Positions 18,954 through 21,331 of a stretch of DNA of 21,331 nt are shown one piece after another (within the stretch, counting starts at the first letter, position 1; the number at the start of each line of letters is the position of its first letter). The DNA is from Saccoglossus kowalevskii (taxonomy: Eukaryota; Hemichordata; Enteropneusta; Harrimaniidae). Position numbers and translations under genes: made by a program. The notes under the pieces are model-generated. The model searched no databases. It had not been told where the DNA came from and was given only the letters and a program-made list of their open reading frames with translations. The DNA lies in contig NW_003122908.1 of the NCBI RefSeq assembly GCF_000003605.2, forward strand, positions 339,157-360,487, given 5' to 3'.

Positions 18954-20203
18954 TTATGTGGGTTTAACTTTTGTGAATAGTTGACAAAAGTTTACTTTGG
19001 CGCTGGAAGGGTTAATGTTTATATTGCCGCTGCAAACACATATAGATGATGTTCTAATCGTTTGATTCATCCTCAACATGACCGCCAGTCTGTTATTTGC
19101 TATAATACATCTTTCCTTGTTAGTCACGCCCTCTAGTGGCCATACGAAGCGCTTCTATGAAGTACTAGTAAATGGTTTGCACGAGACCGTTTAACGTGTC
19201 TATATTGTTTTGGTGTTTCTTGGATAACAACTAAAACGAGTTGTACATTTGACTGATACTGTTGTAACTTTGACGTCACAGGGCGCTTCGTTACACCATT
19301 CCTGGGTATTTGGCACGTTCGGATATCTTGATTGGAGTATTTTACACTGCTGCAAGGAATACCAAAATCTCCATTAGACCCTAGCCATATACACATGCAT
19401 TAAGTATAAATGATATTTGGTGTGTGTATATGTTTGTATAGATATGTAACTGATTAAGCTTCAATGAAAACAAAAGTAGTATTTCCGTTATATTGTGGTT
19501 GTGGGTGGCGTCGCGTTATCAGGTTACCTGCGGACTAACACACCCTACGTCACGAGTGTACTGCACTAATTTCCTTCGCTCACACATTTGCACATTTTGG
19601 GATTTTATCATTAAAGGATGTTGTAAGCACTATTATTTTGGGTTATATTTCAACTATGATATTTAGATGTGTTTTTGAACTTGTATCGAATAATAAAATA
19701 ATGATACAGAAACTGCATAATGTTTTTGAAGCTGTTATACTAGTTCTAAATGTATGAATTAGGGGTTAGTATGGGTGGTCATTATGGATGTTTTGTTACG
19801 ACATCGGATACATGTGACATGAAGTACAATACCTGTCTTCTAGAAGTCGCCCACTGTCGCTTTGCTAGACGAGTGGGTAACAAACCAAACTGTTGTCGGT
19901 ACCGGTATGCTTGCTCCTACATTGAAATTACTTGTCAAATAATTGGCGCCCTCCGGCGACGAAACCTTGCAACAAATAAAGTTGATGTCAAAAGCATGTT
20001 TTCTAGTGAGGTGAATCTGTTGTTTTGAGTTAAAGACCATCATCTTTATTCATTGTCGTTTGTTTACTGAGTGTTGTATTGAGCTGACTAAGAATGTATA
20101 AAACCACATTTGAACAATCTTGTAAACTAATCTCAATGGGCATTGATAATACTATATGTTATATGTTCAGCTTATTTCTTTTGTTCCAGTTCGACTATAT
20201 TAT

Positions 20204-20250
20204 CTAGTTTACCAAATTTGCAACGGTGTTTACTACCTCCGGTAAACTAG
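20204..20250. repeat. Inverted repeat with perfect 10-bp arms
   Basis: CTAGTTTACC at 20204-20213 is the exact reverse complement of GGTAAACTAG at 20241-20250, with a 27-nt loop. It could be a cruciform or hairpin, or the remnant of a small element. No function is evident. Confidence 0.7.
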
Positions 20251-20367
20251 TTTGAATTACACTTCGTACACATATATAAATGCATTTAGTAGTCACTTTC
20301 AATTCAGTCTAAACTCTGGCAAATCTCTGCTAGAAAAGATTAAAAGTAGTTTTGTATACTTTTACAG

Positions 20368-20462
20368 AAATGCTGGGTCTAACGCAGATCGATTCACCAT
20401 TTGTGATCACAGGCGTGTCTGGGTTTGCTCGGCAGTACGATGAGTATCAGTCTGAGGGGCCA
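20368..20462 (+). other. Exon-like segment, faint resemblance to a discoidin (F5/8 type C) domain core
   Basis: A pyrimidine-rich acceptor (ending TTTTACAG at 20367) precedes an open frame reading L-T-Q-I-D-S-P-F-V-I-T-G-V-S then R-Q-Y-D-E-Y. Discoidin domains have W-L-Q-I/V-D-L-G ... I-T-G-V-x-T-Q-G-R ... Y/W-V. The spacing is shortened and no convincing donor was found, so this may be a decayed exon or chance. End coordinate is approximate. Confidence 0.2.
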
Positions 20463-20695
20463 CGTACGCGGTGTCATGAGTTACCATATAACGGGAAATT
20501 ACTTTAAAAAAACACATTTTCTATCACAGTTAAAATCCTCAGTTCAAAGTCAGACAGTGGTGGTGGTCATCGTGACGCATCATTTTCATGAGTTCCATAC
20601 AACTTATACAGCGCTTCTTAAATGAAGTGTTCGTTTATGCAAAATTCAAAGGATACAAACTGAAAATGATAAGAGTACCAGTTCGATAGCATTAT

Positions 20696-20858
20696 TTAAA
20701 GGGGCACCTTCCAGTTAAGCCTAATCTCACAACAAATTTACTTTCTGGATTAAAATAACAATGGGTAACAAAAGATAGATTAACATTGTAAACAACATAA
20801 ACAATAGTGTCCCATGATTCTTTGGTGCAATCCATGGGATTGAGCGGTTCCCCTTTAA
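20696..20858. mobile_element. MITE-like element with terminal inverted repeats and TTAA flanks
   Basis: TTAA at 20696-20699 and 20855-20858 flank AGGGGCACC at the left end and GGTTCCCCT at the right, inverted repeats matching at 13 of 14 positions when the flanks are included. The 163-bp interior is non-coding and has a small internal inverted repeat around TCCCATG/CATGGGA. TTAA flanks and short size suggest a non-autonomous piggyBac-type element. Transposon family is unproven. Confidence 0.5.
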
Positions 20859-21229
20859 AGGTATCTCCTGAAATTCGGAAACTATGAATTACAGGGTGAT
20901 GTAGTCGATGGGCAAGAGAATGTGTAAATCATGTCTGATATAATTGGCCCGAAACTCATCTGTCTTTGAACAGCTCGGTGTACAATAAGTTTGACGTGAC
21001 CGCAGTGCATGCAGGTCGCTATAATAAGTGGCACAACAATAAAACAACTGTAAAATGTTAGTATTCATGTTGGGGAAAAAACATTATGCATACACAAAGT
21101 AAAATAGACATCCAAATTAAAGCTCGCAATATATTTACTTCAATCAACAGGTTGACAGTTACCGCACAAATAGTAAGGGACTGGACAAAAAGTAGATGAT
21201 AGGTCGGTGTTTTTTTGTTTGTTTTTTAG
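20859..21229. other. Unannotated downstream stretch
   Basis: AT-rich sequence without a credible open frame or repeat. It ends in a long T-rich tract (about 21210-21227) that forms the acceptor of the candidate exon starting at 21230. Confidence 0.6.
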
Positions 21230-21331
21230 GAGGGTCACTGATTTTCGTGGCAGTGTTGAAGAGAGGGTTACAGTAATCTGCAATGGAAGGTCGCAATTGT
21301 TTGTGCAATGCAAGCCTCATGACACCACAGT
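21230..21331 (+). CDS. Candidate partial exon of a downstream gene, truncated by the window edge
   Basis: A strong pyrimidine tract and TAG (21227-21229) precede a frame, starting at AGG 21231, that stays open for 33 codons to the end of the window. It reads R-V-T-D-F-R-G-S-V-E-E-R-V-T-V-I-C-N, then Q-L-F-V-Q-C-K-P. The other forward frame beginning at 21230 stops after three codons. The two Cys and the alternating hydrophobic pattern look like a piece of a secreted beta-rich domain, but I do not recognise the family. The donor and remaining exons lie outside. Confidence 0.35.

Larger units (their letters stand above)
18860..20367. other. Region downstream of the gene
   Basis: After the 3' UTR the sequence is AT-rich with no recognised gene. 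It holds a TGACGTCA at 19271-19278, repeat-like motifs GCCCTCTAGTGGCC (19126-19141) and GGCGCCCTCCGGCGACG (about 19945-19961), and a perfect 10-bp hairpin at 20204-20250. An open frame over 19750-20028 is Cys-containing but matches nothing I recognise and lacks splice or promoter support. Confidence 0.6.

Noticed and set aside
19750-20028. 92-codon Cys-containing open frame
   Set aside because: Cys spacing matches no family I know, and repeat-like GGCGCCCTCCGGCGACG lies inside; no splice or promoter evidence.
1-21331. CRISPR arrays, operons, prokaryotic-type mobile elements
   Set aside because: No spaced direct repeats of the right size and no dense coding; the window is spliced eukaryotic DNA.

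Overview
This window is AT-rich, intron-rich animal DNA. It carries one gene that can be reconstructed completely on the + strand, surrounded by non-coding and repeat-derived sequence. Every exon is bounded by canonical GT-AG splice sites. No bacterial features were found: there is no dense coding and no operon. The protein reads best against metazoan arylsulfatase B-type (ARSB/ARSI/ARSJ-like) enzymes. Gene structure and repeat content suggest a marine invertebrate, perhaps a deuterostome such as a hemichordate, echinoderm or cephalochordate. That assignment is inference and not proven by the sequence.

Layout. Positions 1-285 hold a C/G-run-containing segment that looks like an interspersed repeat. 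Positions 286-4970 are intergenic with nothing recognisable. A CpG-enriched patch and a TATA-like box lie just upstream of an ATG at 5221. From there a 17-exon secreted sulfatase-family gene runs to a TAA at 18857-18859, with an AATAAA at 18948. The spliced CDS is 1,677 nt (558 aa), and all 16 junctions keep phase without any frameshift or internal stop. The introns hold a decayed LINE 3' end (intron 7), a TTAA-bounded MITE-like element (intron 10), a pentanucleotide minisatellite directly abutting a 5' splice site (intron 15), a 22-bp tandem duplication (intron 16) and a possible 78-nt poison exon (intron 9). Downstream of the gene are a hairpin, a second TTAA-bounded MITE-like element and two exon-like segments (20368 and 21230 onward). 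The last of these is open to the window edge and may start a neighbouring gene.

The most interesting point is the active site of the sulfatase-like protein. It keeps the metal-binding Asp-Asp (68/69) and Asp-Asn (308/309), the Arg of the signature (108), the K-W-H motif (158-160) and the late Lys (326). The residue that must be Cys to become formylglycine in animals is Ser104. The catalytic His corresponding to ARSB His242 is Gly251. With an intact 17-exon reading frame, this looks like a conserved, secreted, catalytically dead sulfatase paralogue (pseudoenzyme) and not a decaying pseudogene. It also has an unusual His/Gly/Asn-rich N-terminal segment encoded by its own exon.
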